In this document: piece after piece, positions 1 through 9,064 of the stretch
Numbering within the stretch: the first letter of the stretch is position 1
Layout: the number at the start of each line of letters is the position of its first letter
Assembly (NCBI RefSeq): GCF_049445855.1
Contig: NZ_JBMSDV010000005.1
Location: forward strand, 1-64,000
DNA: 64,000 nt
Direction: 5' to 3'
From: JAGOCV01 sp049445855
GTDB lineage: Bacteria; Pseudomonadota; Gammaproteobacteria; Burkholderiales; Burkholderiaceae_C
Notes under the pieces: model-generated
Seen by the model: the letters and a program-made list of their open reading frames with translations, nothing else
The model's database searches: none
Told to the model about the DNA's origin: nothing
Made by a program: the position numbers and the translations under genes

Positions 1-237
1 CGGGGAGTAGTAGTGCCGCTTGGGGCGCTGGGCGATCGTGTCGTTCGCCATAGTGTGCGTGATGTTCATCGTGCACACGATGCCTCGACACTGGGTCTAT
101 CTCAAGATGGGATTGCCGGACGCTTACGTCACGGAGAAAAAATGTCCCGCTCGCGTAGCAACGTGGCCGGCCGGGTAGATCCCAGAATCAGGCAAAGAGA
201 TACGCCAGTTGGCTGGACGGACCGCAGCGCCCTCGGA
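1..237. other. left edge, no assignable gene
   Basis: No recognisable family is visible here. One frame on the + strand is open from a TTG near 20 to a stop at 176-178 and would encode a short peptide beginning LGRWAIVSFAIVCVMF, which is hydrophobic enough for one membrane segment. It could be the end of a small membrane protein of the metal-resistance cluster, but there is no clear ribosome-binding site and I would not call it a gene on this evidence. The rest is the intergenic space downstream of copS. Confidence 0.3.
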
Positions 238-1674
238 CTACTGCCGCAGATGGGGCAATACCAAGTCAAACCTGGTGACAAGCTCACTGGAGGTCACGGC
301 AACGGAGCCACCATGTGCCTCCGCAATCGATTTCACGATGGCAAGGCCAAGACCGGCGCCCGCCGTATTTCGTTGCCGTGCCGGATCAACTCGGTAGAAG
401 CGGTTGAAGAGCTTTGGTAGATCGCGCTCAGGAATTCTCTCACCGGGATTGACCACACTGATCGTTGTCCACTGCTCGTCCTGCGAAAGCAAGACCGTGA
501 TGCTCTTGCCGCGAGGCGTGTGTCGAATTGCATTCGAGAGAAGATTGTTCAGCGCCCGGGTGAGCATTTCCCGATCCGCCGCTATGCTGCCGATCGCCCC
601 TTTAACACCAAGCGTAATGCCGCTATCTTCTGCCAGCGCCTCGAAATAGTCGAACAGACTCCGCACCAATTCGGACAGATCAATGGTAGACAGACGCAAG
701 TTGCGGGGATCATTTTCCGTTTGGGCAAGAAACAGCATGTCACCAATCATGCGTCCCATCCGATCAAACTCTTCCAAATTTGAATAGAGGATTTCTCTGT
801 ATTCCTCGTTGCTGCGCGGCTGGCCAAGCGCCACGTGAGTCTGCGTGACCAGGTTGGTGACGGGCGTGCGCAACTCGTGCGCGATGTCTGCGGAAAAGTG
901 TGATAGCCGGGTGAAGCCTTCCTCGATTCTCGCCAACATATCGTTGAAGGCGAATACCAGTTCCGCCAGTTCGATCGGCACATCCCGAGGATCCAGCCTC
1001 ACATCCAGCTTTGAAGAGCGAATCGCCCGAATCTCTTCATTGACCTTGCGAATCGGCAGGTGGCCCCACTGCACCGCCAGCCAAGCCACACCGAGCGCCA
1101 GACACATGACCAAGCCGGTTGCCCACCAGAGCATGCGCTTGAACTCCGCCAGGAAGTCGAGATGAAAGCCGATGTCCATGGCAGCGACGATGCGGTAGCC
1201 GGGCGCCGCTGAATCGTCAGCAGGCAGTTGCAGCACCACACCTCGATATGACCTCTGATCCTCCTGCCACACGATCAAATCGTCAGCGGTGATGCGGTTG
1301 ACCAACTTTTTGCTACTGGCAAGTTTAGACAGGTCAGGACCGGGCGTGGCATAGATGCTATTGCCAGCCCCATCGTAGACGCCGTACGTCATCCCATGAT
1401 GTCCTGCGACTGCGTTGGCCAAGTGTTGCTTCAGTTCGTCGCTTGCGATGTCACTTGCAAGCTGGTGCAAGGGCTGAGCCAAAGCGGTTGTCACTGCCTC
1501 CAGTTCGTGGGCATCCTGTTGAGCAAAGTGGTGCTCCAACGACCGGAGAATGACCCAATTGAACACAAGAAACACCAAGGTCGTGGCGATACCAACGAGG
1601 GCCGTGACCCTCAATGCAAGCGACGCTGGACGGCTTTGCCGCGGCTTATGGCGCAGGGGCATCATCGGGCGCAT
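238..1674 (-). CDS. copS: copper-responsive sensor histidine kinase CopS/CusS
   Basis: Membrane sensor kinase that probably detects periplasmic copper and phosphorylates the adjacent CopR. A first membrane segment (about residues 18-40) is followed by a periplasmic loop of roughly 130 residues, a second segment (about 178-202), a HAMP linker and a HisKA domain with phospho-acceptor His near residue 266 (DIAHELRTP). The ATPase domain shows an N box (NLLSNAIRHT) and a G box (GAGLGLAIVKS). The frame is open to 1728, but ATG 1674 gives a 29-nt overlap with the end of copR, typical of translational coupling, so I chose it; ATGs at 1665 and 1662 are also possible. Length (about 480 aa) fits heavy-metal sensor kinases. 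The metal specificity is inferred from the adjoining cop genes. Confidence 0.88.
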   Translation of the reverse strand: MRPMMPLRHKPRQSRPASLALRVTALVGIATTLVFLVFNWVILRSLEHHFAQQDAHELEAVTTALAQPLHQLASDIASDELKQHLANAVAGHHGMTYGVYDGAGNSIYATPGPDLSKLASSKKLVNRITADDLIVWQEDQRSYRGVVLQLPADDSAAPGYRIVAAMDIGFHLDFLAEFKRMLWWATGLVMCLALGVAWLAVQWGHLPIRKVNEEIRAIRSSKLDVRLDPRDVPIELAELVFAFNDMLARIEEGFTRLSHFSADIAHELRTPVTNLVTQTHVALGQPRSNEEYREILYSNLEEFDRMGRMIGDMLFLAQTENDPRNLRLSTIDLSELVRSLFDYFEALAEDSGITLGVKGAIGSIAADREMLTRALNNLLSNAIRHTPRGKSITVLLSQDEQWTTISVVNPGERIPERDLPKLFNRFYRVDPARQRNTAGAGLGLAIVKSIAEAHGGSVAVTSSELVTRFDLVLPHLRQ

Positions 1675-2338
1675 CGAGCGTGTATCCCATTCCACGCACG
1701 GTGTGGATGAGCTTCGGATTGAACGCATCGTCTATCTTCGCGCGTAGACGGCGGATGGCTACATCGATGACGTTGCTGTCGCTGTCGAAATTCATGTCCC
1801 ATACCTGCGACGCGATCAGAGACCGTGGAAGGACCTCCCCCTGGCGACGGGCCAGGAGCTCAAGCAACGCGAACTCCTTGCTGGTGAGATTGATGCGTTG
1901 GCCAGCGCGCGTTGCGCGCCGGCGCGCCAAGTCCAGCACCAAATCGGCAACCTGGATGCGATCAGGCTGGCTCGGAGCGCTTCCGCGTCGCAGCAGCGTC
2001 CGCACCCGCGCCAGCAACTCAGAGAACGCGAATGGCTTGACGAGGTAGTCGTCCGCTCCCAGTTCCAATCCCTTGACACGGTCGTCTACACCGCCACGCG
2101 CCGTCAGAAAGAGCACAGGGACCTGTTTACCGGCATCTCGAAGGGCACGCACGATGCGCCAGCCATCGACATCCGGCAGCATGACATCCAAGACCACCAG
2201 ATCGTATGTCTCGCCCATGGCCAGGTGGTGTCCGTCCAATCCGTTGCGCGCCAGATCCACGACGAATCCCGCCTCCATGAGACCTTGGCGGACGTAATCC
2301 GCCGTCTTGTTCTCGTCTTCAACGACCAGCAGTTTCAT
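1646..2338 (-). CDS. copR: copper response regulator CopR (OmpR family)
   Basis: DNA-binding response regulator, partner of the overlapping CopS gene. The receiver domain shows the acidic pair in VVEDENK, the phospho-acceptor Asp near residue 51 (VVLDVMLPD) and the conserved Lys in DDYLVKPF. The C-terminal half is a winged helix of the OmpR/PhoB type ending in IRRLRAKIDD and VRGMGYTL. The frame begins at 2350, but the usual family start MKLLVVEDE corresponds to ATG 2338. It is divergent from copA, and the palindrome at 2454-2469 in the shared spacer is its likely operator. Family and partner are clear; copper as the signal follows from context. Confidence 0.9.
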   Translation of the reverse strand: MKLLVVEDENKTADYVRQGLMEAGFVVDLARNGLDGHHLAMGETYDLVVLDVMLPDVDGWRIVRALRDAGKQVPVLFLTARGGVDDRVKGLELGADDYLVKPFAFSELLARVRTLLRRGSAPSQPDRIQVADLVLDLARRRATRAGQRINLTSKEFALLELLARRQGEVLPRSLIASQVWDMNFDSDSNVIDVAIRRLRAKIDDAFNPKLIHTVRGMGYTLDAPDDAPAP

Positions 2339-2453
2339 CGCATGTCCCATGAAATCGCTACGGCGCGGAAAAATAGCCGCTCACGATGTACGCATTCATC
2401 CACTTTCAATCAGCAATTTACTGGTTGCCAGCTTCCACGAACATGACACGAAC

Positions 2454-2469
2454 ATTACATGAATGTAAT
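2454..2469. promoter_or_regulatory. probable cop box (CopR operator)
   Basis: The sequence ATTACATGAATGTAAT is a perfect inverted repeat with two 7-bp arms and a 2-bp spacer. It lies between the divergent copR and copA starts, about 115 and 123 bases from the two ATGs. Response regulators of the CopR/CusR group bind dyads of this size in the copR-copA spacer. A half copy (AATGTAAT) recurs upstream of copK at 10,418. That it is bound by CopR is inferred from position. Confidence 0.7.
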
Positions 2470-2592
2470 TCAGGGGTCATTCGATGGAAAGTGCCCAACC
2501 CATAGCATGACCTGCATTGCGTCGAACTGTGCCGCTCAGGATGGGGTGGCGTTTAGAACGACTTCCGAGTCATCTATGGAGGATTTCAGGCC

Positions 2593-4494
2593 ATGCCGCC
2601 TCGTTCACCCTTTTTTATCGTGCCCACACAGGGCCTTTCTCGTCGGCGTTTCGTCCAAGGGTTAGCCGCCGGCGGCGTTCTCGCTGGGCTGTCCACGCCG
2701 GCGTTCAAGGCATTTGCCCAGCAAGGCTCCGCGACGCGCGGTGCCGCCCCTGTGCTGAAGGGCACCGAGTTCGACTTGGTGATCGCCGAATCGCCCGTGA
2801 ACTTCACGGGCAAGCCAGGCGTGGCTACGACCATCAACGGCTCGCTGCCGGCACCGACATTGCGTTGGCGCGAGGGTGACACCGTCACAATCCGTGTAAC
2901 CAACAAGCTGCGTGAAGCCACATCCATTCACTGGCACGGGATCATCCTGCCGTATCAGATGGATGGCGTGCCGGGCATCAGCTTCAATGGCATCGCTCCC
3001 GGCGAGACCTTCACGTACCGCTTCAAGGTTCAGCAGAGCGGCTCCTACTGGTACCACTCGCACTCCGGCTTCCAGGAACTCACGGGCATGTACGGGGCGA
3101 TCATCATCGACCCCGCTGGCGCCGAGACCATCCACGCCGACCGTGACCACGTGCTGCTGTTCTCGGATTGGACCGACGAAGACCCGATGCGGGTGTTCAC
3201 CAAGCTCAAGTCCCAAAGCGACTATTACAACTACAACCAACCTACCGTCTTCGACTTCTTCCGGGACGCCTCGCGCGAAGGCACGGCCGCTGCGATCGAC
3301 AAGCGCAAGATGTGGAACGAGATGCGGATGAATCCGACGGATCTCGCAGATCTGTCTGCCACCACGCTGACCTATCTGGCCAACGGCGTCACCCCCGCCG
3401 GCAATTGGACGGCGCTGTTCCGACCGGGTGAGCGCGTGCGGCTGCGCATGGTCAACGGTGCGGGCAACACCTTCTACGACGTACGCATTCCAGGACTGAA
3501 ACTCACGGTGGTGCACGTCGATGGTGTTGACGTGGAGCCGGTGACCGTCGATGAGTTCCGATTCGGTCCTGGCGAAACCGTCGACGTGATCGTCCAGCCA
3601 CGGGATGACGCTTACACGATCTTCGCCCAGGCGATGGACCGGACAGGCTACGCGCGTGCCACGCTGGCCGTGCGTGAAGGTCTTCAAGCTCCCGTGCCTG
3701 CCCTCGATCCGGTCGAATGGCTGACCATGAACGACATGATGGGCGGCATGATGGGGGGCATGGACCATGGCGGGTCCGGCCAGGCCATGGAGATGACCGG
3801 GATGACGGGCATGACGGGCATGACCGGGATGACCGGGATGGGCTCGGGTTCGATGTCCGGGATGGATCATGGGGCGATGGCAGGCATGAATCACGGCGCC
3901 ATGAACCACGGTGGCATGGCGATGGATCACAGCCAACACGCCGCGGCGGCGGGGGGACTGGCCGTGCCCAGCACTACTGCTCGCCACGCTCGCACCGAGT
4001 ATGGTGCCAGCACGGACATGCGCGTTGACATGGCGCGCACCAACCTCGATGACCCCGGCATCGGACTGCGCAACAACGGTCGGCGCGTGTTGACCCTCGC
4101 GGATCTGCATACCCCGTCGGGGCCGCTGGACAAGAGAGGCCCCGGCCGGGAGGTCGAACTGCACCTCACGGGCAACATGGAACGCTACGCATGGTCCCTG
4201 GACGGGCTGGAGTTCGGAAAGTCCACGCCGGTGCACTTCAAACACGGCGAGCGGCTGCGGGTCATTCTGCACAACGACACCATGATGACCCATCCCATGC
4301 ACCTGCACGGCATGTGGAGCGAGCTGGAAAGCCCCGACGGTCGCTTCCTTGCGCGCCGCCACACCCTGCCGGTGCAGCCGGCACAACGCATCAGCTTCCT
4401 GGTGACAGCCGACGCGCTCGGCCGCTGGGCGTGGCACTGCCACCTGATGTTCCACATGGATGCCGGCATGTTCCGCGAAGTCGTGGTGTCTTGA
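2593..4494 (+). CDS. copA: multicopper oxidase CopA (copper resistance, Tat-exported)
   Basis: Periplasmic multicopper oxidase that oxidises Cu(I) and sequesters copper. The N-terminus has a twin-arginine signal (SRRRFVQGLAAGG). All four copper-ligand motifs are present: HWHG near residue 114, HSH in WYHSHSGF, HPMHLHGM near 570 and the C-terminal HCHLMFHMDAGMF. Between domains, about residues 376-450, lies a Met/His-rich segment with five tandem MTG units and several MDHG/MNHG units, as in PcoA/CopA proteins. A GGAGG-like site lies about 11 bases before the ATG. Length (633 aa) is normal for the family. It leads the copper operon and faces copR across the cop box. Confidence 0.95.
   Translation: MPPRSPFFIVPTQGLSRRRFVQGLAAGGVLAGLSTPAFKAFAQQGSATRGAAPVLKGTEFDLVIAESPVNFTGKPGVATTINGSLPAPTLRWREGDTVTIRVTNKLREATSIHWHGIILPYQMDGVPGISFNGIAPGETFTYRFKVQQSGSYWYHSHSGFQELTGMYGAIIIDPAGAETIHADRDHVLLFSDWTDEDPMRVFTKLKSQSDYYNYNQPTVFDFFRDASREGTAAAIDKRKMWNEMRMNPTDLADLSATTLTYLANGVTPAGNWTALFRPGERVRLRMVNGAGNTFYDVRIPGLKLTVVHVDGVDVEPVTVDEFRFGPGETVDVIVQPRDDAYTIFAQAMDRTGYARATLAVREGLQAPVPALDPVEWLTMNDMMGGMMGGMDHGGSGQAMEMTGMTGMTGMTGMTGMGSGSMSGMDHGAMAGMNHGAMNHGGMAMDHSQHAAAAGGLAVPSTTARHARTEYGASTDMRVDMARTNLDDPGIGLRNNGRRVLTLADLHTPSGPLDKRGPGREVELHLTGNMERYAWSLDGLEFGKSTPVHFKHGERLRVILHNDTMMTHPMHLHGMWSELESPDGRFLARRHTLPVQPAQRISFLVTADALGRWAWHCHLMFHMDAGMFREVVVS
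3793..3837 (+). repeat. five tandem 9-bp MTG-coding repeats inside copA
   Basis: Five consecutive units of ATGACSGGS (three reading ATGACCGGG and two ATGACGGGC) encode MTG-MTG-MTG-MTG-MTG in the Met-rich domain of CopA. Unit number may vary between strains by slippage without changing frame, which would alter the number of methionines available to bind copper. Confidence 0.9.
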
Positions 4495-4519
4495 ACCCAG
4501 CGCACAAGGAAGACCAAGA

Positions 4520-5500
4520 ATGTCCAAAGCACTCCCCACTCGCGCACTGGCCACGACGCTTCTGGCCCTGGTAAGCGTCGCCGCCCAGGCACAAGCACAG
4601 AACGACCATGCAGCGCACGGCCAGGCCGACGCTCAAACGGCCGCGCCATCCACTCAGACCGTGGCTCCTGCCGCCGACCCGCACGCGGGTCACGCGACGT
4701 CGGCGAGCGGCTCGACCGCGGCCCCGGCCATGGATCACGGCAACATGCAGATGCAGGGCGGGTCGGCGCCTCCTGACGCCCGCGATCCGCATGGCTACTC
4801 CAATGGCCTGACATTGGGATCGGGCGACTACGCCGTACCCGGTGTGCCGCGGCTGATGCTGGCCGACGAACACAGGTTCTTTTCGTTGCGCGGCGAAACT
4901 CTGGAACGCCGCTTCACGCGCAAAGGAGACGACTCCACGGCCTACGACCTCCAGGCGTGGTATGGGACGACCTACAACAAGGCCGTCGTGAAGGCCGAAG
5001 GCGATATCGCCAAAGGAAAGCTCGAAGAATCGCGTACCGAGCTTCTCTGGGGGCACGCCGTCGCACCGTACTGGGACACCCAGCTCGGCGTTCGGGTGGA
5101 TAACGGGGAAGGCCCGAGCCGTCAATGGTTGGCTTTCGGCATCCAGGGCCTCGCCCCCTACTGGTTCGAGCTGGAGGCGACGGGCTACGTGGGAAGTGGT
5201 GGACGTACGGCGCTGCGTGTCGAAGGCAGCTACGAGCTGCTGCTGACCCAGCGACTGATTCTGGAGCCTCGCGCCGAGTTGCAGTTTTATGGCAAGGACG
5301 ACCCGGAACGCGGTATCGGCAAGGGCCTGGCCGAAGCGTCTGCTGGCTTGCGCCTGCGCTATGAATTCAGTCGCCAGTTCGCCCCCTATATCGGCGTGGA
5401 ACGGGCGGGCAGCTTCGGACGCACCGCGGACTATGTGCGTGCCGAAGGCGGCCGTGCGCAGCAGACGCGCTGGGTGGCTGGCGTGCGATTCTGGTTCTAG
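4520..5500 (+). CDS. copB: outer-membrane copper resistance protein CopB
   Basis: Outer-membrane protein that usually accompanies CopA and binds copper. The ATG at 4520 (MSKALPTRALATTLLALV) follows an AAGGA site and gives a clean signal peptide ending in AQAQA. The mature N-terminus, about residues 28-95, is rich in His and Met (HAAHGQ, DPHAGHAT, MDHGNMQMQGG). The C-terminal 230 residues are the CopB beta-barrel domain, with alternating hydrophobic strands and a terminal aromatic (GVRFWF) suited to barrel assembly. The frame is open 60 bases further upstream into copA, but that extension lacks signal-peptide character. The gene lies 25 bases after copA, in the same operon. Confidence 0.92.
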   Translation: MSKALPTRALATTLLALVSVAAQAQAQNDHAAHGQADAQTAAPSTQTVAPAADPHAGHATSASGSTAAPAMDHGNMQMQGGSAPPDARDPHGYSNGLTLGSGDYAVPGVPRLMLADEHRFFSLRGETLERRFTRKGDDSTAYDLQAWYGTTYNKAVVKAEGDIAKGKLEESRTELLWGHAVAPYWDTQLGVRVDNGEGPSRQWLAFGIQGLAPYWFELEATGYVGSGGRTALRVEGSYELLLTQRLILEPRAELQFYGKDDPERGIGKGLAEASAGLRLRYEFSRQFAPYIGVERAGSFGRTADYVRAEGGRAQQTRWVAGVRFWF

Positions 5501-5537
5501 AACCTAGCGGGTTTGATCATCTGATGAGAGGCGATCC

Positions 5538-6023
5538 ATGAACATGCACTACGACAGAAGCCAGGGCAAAGTGCCGAGACGCCAGGCATTGATCGCTGGC
5601 TTGTTGGTGATGGCACTCGCAGGACCGAGCCTGGCGCAGAGCCGACCGATTGCCAAGGTCTGGAAGGACCCGAGCTGCGGATGCTGCAAGGACTGGGTCT
5701 CACACCTGCAAGGCGCAGGCTTCGATGTGCAGGTTCTCGACACCGGGAACACCGCAGCGCGCACGCGGCTGGGCATCCCGCAGAAGTACGGTTCTTGCCA
5801 CACGGCGCAGATCGGCGGCTATGCCATCGAGGGTCATGTGCCTGCCTCGGACATTCAACGCTTGCTGCGCGAAGCCCCGCAGGCCATCGGCCTCGCGGCG
5901 CCCGGCATGCCGGTCGGTTCGCCCGGCATGGATGGTCCGGCCTATGGTGGACGCAAGGACGCCTACGACGTGCTGCTGATTGGGAAAAACGGTAGCAGCA
6001 CGGTCTATCAGTCGCATCGCTGA
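5538..6023 (+). CDS. copG: DUF411 periplasmic copper protein (CopG type)
   Basis: Small exported protein of the DUF411 family, which I recall includes CopG with a cysteine-bridged multi-copper cluster. The N-terminus carries a signal (about residues 17-34, ending PSLAQS). The mature domain starts with the family motif KDPSCGCCKDWV, giving the Cys-x-Cys-Cys cluster, and has a further Cys in YGSCHTAQ and a conserved HVPA. Length (161 aa) is normal. It lies between copB and the DUF2933 gene in the same direction. Copper binding is predicted from the family; the exact role in resistance is less well defined. Confidence 0.8.
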   Translation: MNMHYDRSQGKVPRRQALIAGLLVMALAGPSLAQSRPIAKVWKDPSCGCCKDWVSHLQGAGFDVQVLDTGNTAARTRLGIPQKYGSCHTAQIGGYAIEGHVPASDIQRLLREAPQAIGLAAPGMPVGSPGMDGPAYGGRKDAYDVLLIGKNGSSTVYQSHR

Positions 6024-6056
6024 CCATCCATCAACCCTTCTCCGTGGAGATATGCC

Positions 6057-6329
6057 ATGCAGCATCAGCACACACAGACCCCCAGCGATCGCCCCCGGTT
6101 CTGGCGATCGCGCTACGGCGTGGCGTTCCTCATCATCGCCGCTGTCGCCGCGTATTTCCTGCTCAAGGAGCATACGGCACATGTTGCCGGCTATCTCCCC
6201 TTCCTGCTGCTGGCGGCTTGTCCGCTGATGCACCTGTTCATGCACCGTGGTCACGGCCACGGCGGACACGATCATGCCGCGCGTCAGGGTAAGGAAGGTG
6301 CCGCAGCCTCCAAGGAGCAGAAGCAATGA
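6057..6329 (+). CDS. DUF2933 small membrane protein of copper clusters
   Basis: A 90-residue protein with one strong membrane segment (about residues 22-38, VAFLIIAAVAAYFLL) and a second hydrophobic stretch (about 46-60, YLPFLLLAACPLMHLFM). A His-rich tail follows (HRGHGHGGHDH). This layout matches the DUF2933 family commonly found beside copper and heavy-metal ATPases. The ATG follows a GTGGAGA site. Cys and Met in ACPLMHLFMH together with the His tail suggest metal contact at the membrane surface, but the function is not established. Confidence 0.7.
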   Translation: MQHQHTQTPSDRPRFWRSRYGVAFLIIAAVAAYFLLKEHTAHVAGYLPFLLLAACPLMHLFMHRGHGHGGHDHAARQGKEGAAASKEQKQ

Positions 6330-6442
6330 GTCGAGGCACTCGCACCGTGCGAGCACGCGACGCCGCGCTTGTCTCCTTGCGCGCCTGCGGCCTGCTGCGA
6401 TCACCAGACACCAAAGGTTAACGGCGGAGGGCACTTGTCACT

Positions 6443-8923
6443 ATGAATTCACCCAGCAAGTCTTCAGGACATGAGCACGCAGGCATGGCGGCGGGTGCCA
6501 CAACGTCCGGCCCGCATACGCACCACCATCACGCCAGCCATGCTGGAAGTGACGACGCGGGCGGGTCCTCAAGCCACACGCAGCCCGATGCCGCGACGCG
6601 AGATCCGGTGTGTGGCATGGCGGTCACGGCGGCGTCGGAGCACCGTTCCACGCACTTGGGGAACACGTACTTGTTTTGCAGCACCGGATGCAAGGCCAAA
6701 TTCGACGCCGATCCGGCGCGATATGCCAGCGGTGACGCGGGCATAGGCACAGGCAGCGGCCATGCACCGCATCACCATGCCAGCACCGCGATTTCACCGG
6801 CCCCGGCGGCATCGCCAACCGCACCCGGAACCATCTACACCTGCCCGATGCACCCGGAGATCCGCCAGGATCATCCGGGAACCTGCCCCAAGTGCGGGAT
6901 GACGCTGGAGCCTCTGCTGCCCGACCTCGATGACGACAACCCGGAGTTGCGTGACTTCTCGCGTCGCTTCTGGTGGACCTTGCCGTTGACGCTCGTGGTC
7001 CTGGCGCTGGCGATGCTGGGCGAGCGGCTACACCTGATGGACATGGCTACACAGAGCTGGGTCGAGTTGGTGCTGTCGTTGCCGATCGTGCTGTGGGCCG
7101 GCTGGCCCTTCTTCTCCCGCGGCTGGCTGTCCGTGGTCAACCGCAGCCCGAACATGTGGACACTGATCGGCCTGGGAACGGGTGCGGCATTCATCTACAG
7201 CGTTGTGGCAACCGTTGCGCCGGAAGTGTTTCCAGCTTCCTTCATGTCCATGGGACGGGTCGGCGTGTATTTCGAGGCCGCCGCCGTCATCATCTCGCTG
7301 ACACTGCTCGGCCAGGTGCTGGAACTCAAGGCCCGCTCCCAGACTTCGGCAGCCATCAAGTCGCTGCTGGGGCTGGCGCCCAAGACCGCGCGGCGCATCA
7401 ATGCGGACGGCAGCGAGGAAGACGTGCCGCTCAGCCATGTGCACGTCGGCGATCTGCTGCGCATCCGACCCGGCGAGAAGGTGCCGGTGGATGGCATCGT
7501 GCACGAGGGCAGCAGCTCGATTGACGAATCCATGCTGACCGGCGAACCGCTGCCCGTCAGCAAGCGCGTGGGCGACAAGGTCATCGGGGCCACACTCAAC
7601 ACCAGCGGCGCGCTGGTCATGCGTTCGGAGCGGATCGGCTCGGACACCGTTCTATCGCAGATCGTCCAGATGGTCGCCCAGGCGCAGCGTTCCAAGGCGC
7701 CGATGCAACGCATGGCCGATGTCGTTGCCGGCTACTTCGTGATGGCCGTCGTCGCCATTGCGGTAACGACGCTCCTTGTATGGGGATTCTTCGGGCCACA
7801 GCCCACCTGGGTCTATGGACTGATCAATGCGGTGGCCGTCCTGATCATCGCCTGCCCGTGCGCGCTGGGTCTGGCCACGCCGATGTCGATCATGGTCGCA
7901 ACGGGCCGTGGCGCCACGCAGGGCGTGCTGTTCCGCGATGCCGCGGCGATCGAGAATCTTCGCAAGGTCGATACCCTCGTCATCGACAAGACAGGAACCC
8001 TGACCGAAGGCCGACCTGCTTTCGATCAGGTCGTCGCAGCACCCGGCTTTACGAACGATGAGGTGCTGCGTCTTGCGGCCAGCCTGGACCAGGGCAGTGA
8101 ACACCCCCTGGCCGACGCCATCGTGCAGGCCGCGCGTGCCCAGGGCCTCCAACTCGTGAAGCCTCAGAGCTTTGAATCGGGAACCGGCATCGGCGTGCGC
8201 GGAAAGGTTGAGCACCGGCAACTGGCGTTGGGCAACACAGTGCTGATGGAACAGTCTGGCGTATCGGTGGAACCGCTCGTACCCCAGGCCGAAGCTCTGC
8301 GCGGCGAAGGGGCCAGCGTCATGTACTTGGCTGTGGACGGGCAGCTCGCGGGCTTGCTCGCCGTGTCCGATCCGGTCAAGGGCAGCACCCCCGAGGCCCT
8401 GGCCGCGTTGAAGGCTGCGGGCCTGCGGGTCATCATGGCCACCGGGGACGGGCAGACCACCGCCAAAGCCGTCGGTGCACGCCTAGGCATCGACGAGGTG
8501 CATGGTGAGGTCAAGCCGGCGGACAAGCTCATGTTGATCGAGCGACTGCAGAAAGAAGGACGCATCGTCGCCATGGCCGGAGACGGCATCAACGACGCGC
8601 CGGCCTTGGCGAAGGCAGACGTGGGCATCGCCATGGGAACGGGAACCGACGTGGCGATGAACAGCGCCCAGGTCACGCTGGTCAAGGGTGACCTGCGTGG
8701 CATCGCTGTCGCTCGCACGCTCTCGGTGAGTACCGTGCGCAACATGAAGCAGAACCTCATGTTCGCCTTCCTCTACAACGCGCTGGGCATCCCCATCGCC
8801 GCCGGGGTTCTCTATCCCCTCACGGGCTGGCTGCTGTCGCCGCTGATCGCAGCATTGGCGATGAGCCTGAGTTCGGCGTCGGTCGTTGGCAACGCCTTGC
8901 GCCTGAGAGCGAGCCGACTGTGA
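6443..8923 (+). CDS. copF: copper-exporting P1B-type ATPase with YHS and HMBD domains
   Basis: Inner-membrane ATPase exporting Cu(I) to the periplasm. The 826-residue protein opens with a His-rich tail, then a YHS domain (about 54-95, DPVCGMAV...FCSTGC), then the heavy-metal-binding domain (about 130-160, YTCPMHPEI...CPKCGM). This takes the place of the CxxC HMA domains seen in many relatives. Core motifs: TGE in MLTGEPLPV, the membrane CPC in IACPCALGLATP (about 469), DKTGT phosphorylation site (about 514), SEHPLA, and GDGINDAPAL. It is preceded by a 113-base spacer with no gene and may have its own leader. The symbol follows the Cupriavidus naming for this architecture and is moderately certain. 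Confidence 0.9.
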   Translation: MNSPSKSSGHEHAGMAAGATTSGPHTHHHHASHAGSDDAGGSSSHTQPDAATRDPVCGMAVTAASEHRSTHLGNTYLFCSTGCKAKFDADPARYASGDAGIGTGSGHAPHHHASTAISPAPAASPTAPGTIYTCPMHPEIRQDHPGTCPKCGMTLEPLLPDLDDDNPELRDFSRRFWWTLPLTLVVLALAMLGERLHLMDMATQSWVELVLSLPIVLWAGWPFFSRGWLSVVNRSPNMWTLIGLGTGAAFIYSVVATVAPEVFPASFMSMGRVGVYFEAAAVIISLTLLGQVLELKARSQTSAAIKSLLGLAPKTARRINADGSEEDVPLSHVHVGDLLRIRPGEKVPVDGIVHEGSSSIDESMLTGEPLPVSKRVGDKVIGATLNTSGALVMRSERIGSDTVLSQIVQMVAQAQRSKAPMQRMADVVAGYFVMAVVAIAVTTLLVWGFFGPQPTWVYGLINAVAVLIIACPCALGLATPMSIMVATGRGATQGVLFRDAAAIENLRKVDTLVIDKTGTLTEGRPAFDQVVAAPGFTNDEVLRLAASLDQGSEHPLADAIVQAARAQGLQLVKPQSFESGTGIGVRGKVEHRQLALGNTVLMEQSGVSVEPLVPQAEALRGEGASVMYLAVDGQLAGLLAVSDPVKGSTPEALAALKAAGLRVIMATGDGQTTAKAVGARLGIDEVHGEVKPADKLMLIERLQKEGRIVAMAGDGINDAPALAKADVGIAMGTGTDVAMNSAQVTLVKGDLRGIAVARTLSVSTVRNMKQNLMFAFLYNALGIPIAAGVLYPLTGWLLSPLIAALAMSLSSASVVGNALRLRASRL

Positions 8924-9064
8924 CCGGATTTTCTTTCTGAAACTACAGGAGCCTGCTATCGCCCAGCAAACCGTTTCTTTCGTTCCACGCCGTTGCAAAG
9001 GTGCAAGCCTTATCTCGGCATTTCGTTCTTAAACCCCACCTCACACATCCAGGTAGAAACTTCT

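Noticed and set aside
2662..4554. Long minus-strand open frame opposite copA
   Set aside because: It is His/Arg/Pro-rich antisense of a GC-rich gene with clear CopA motifs on the + strand; similar shadows lie opposite lon, tig, the RND gene and hpnE.
6330..6442. Possible small gene between the DUF2933 gene and copF
   Set aside because: Only short frames without ribosome-binding sites are open; it is treated as a plain spacer.
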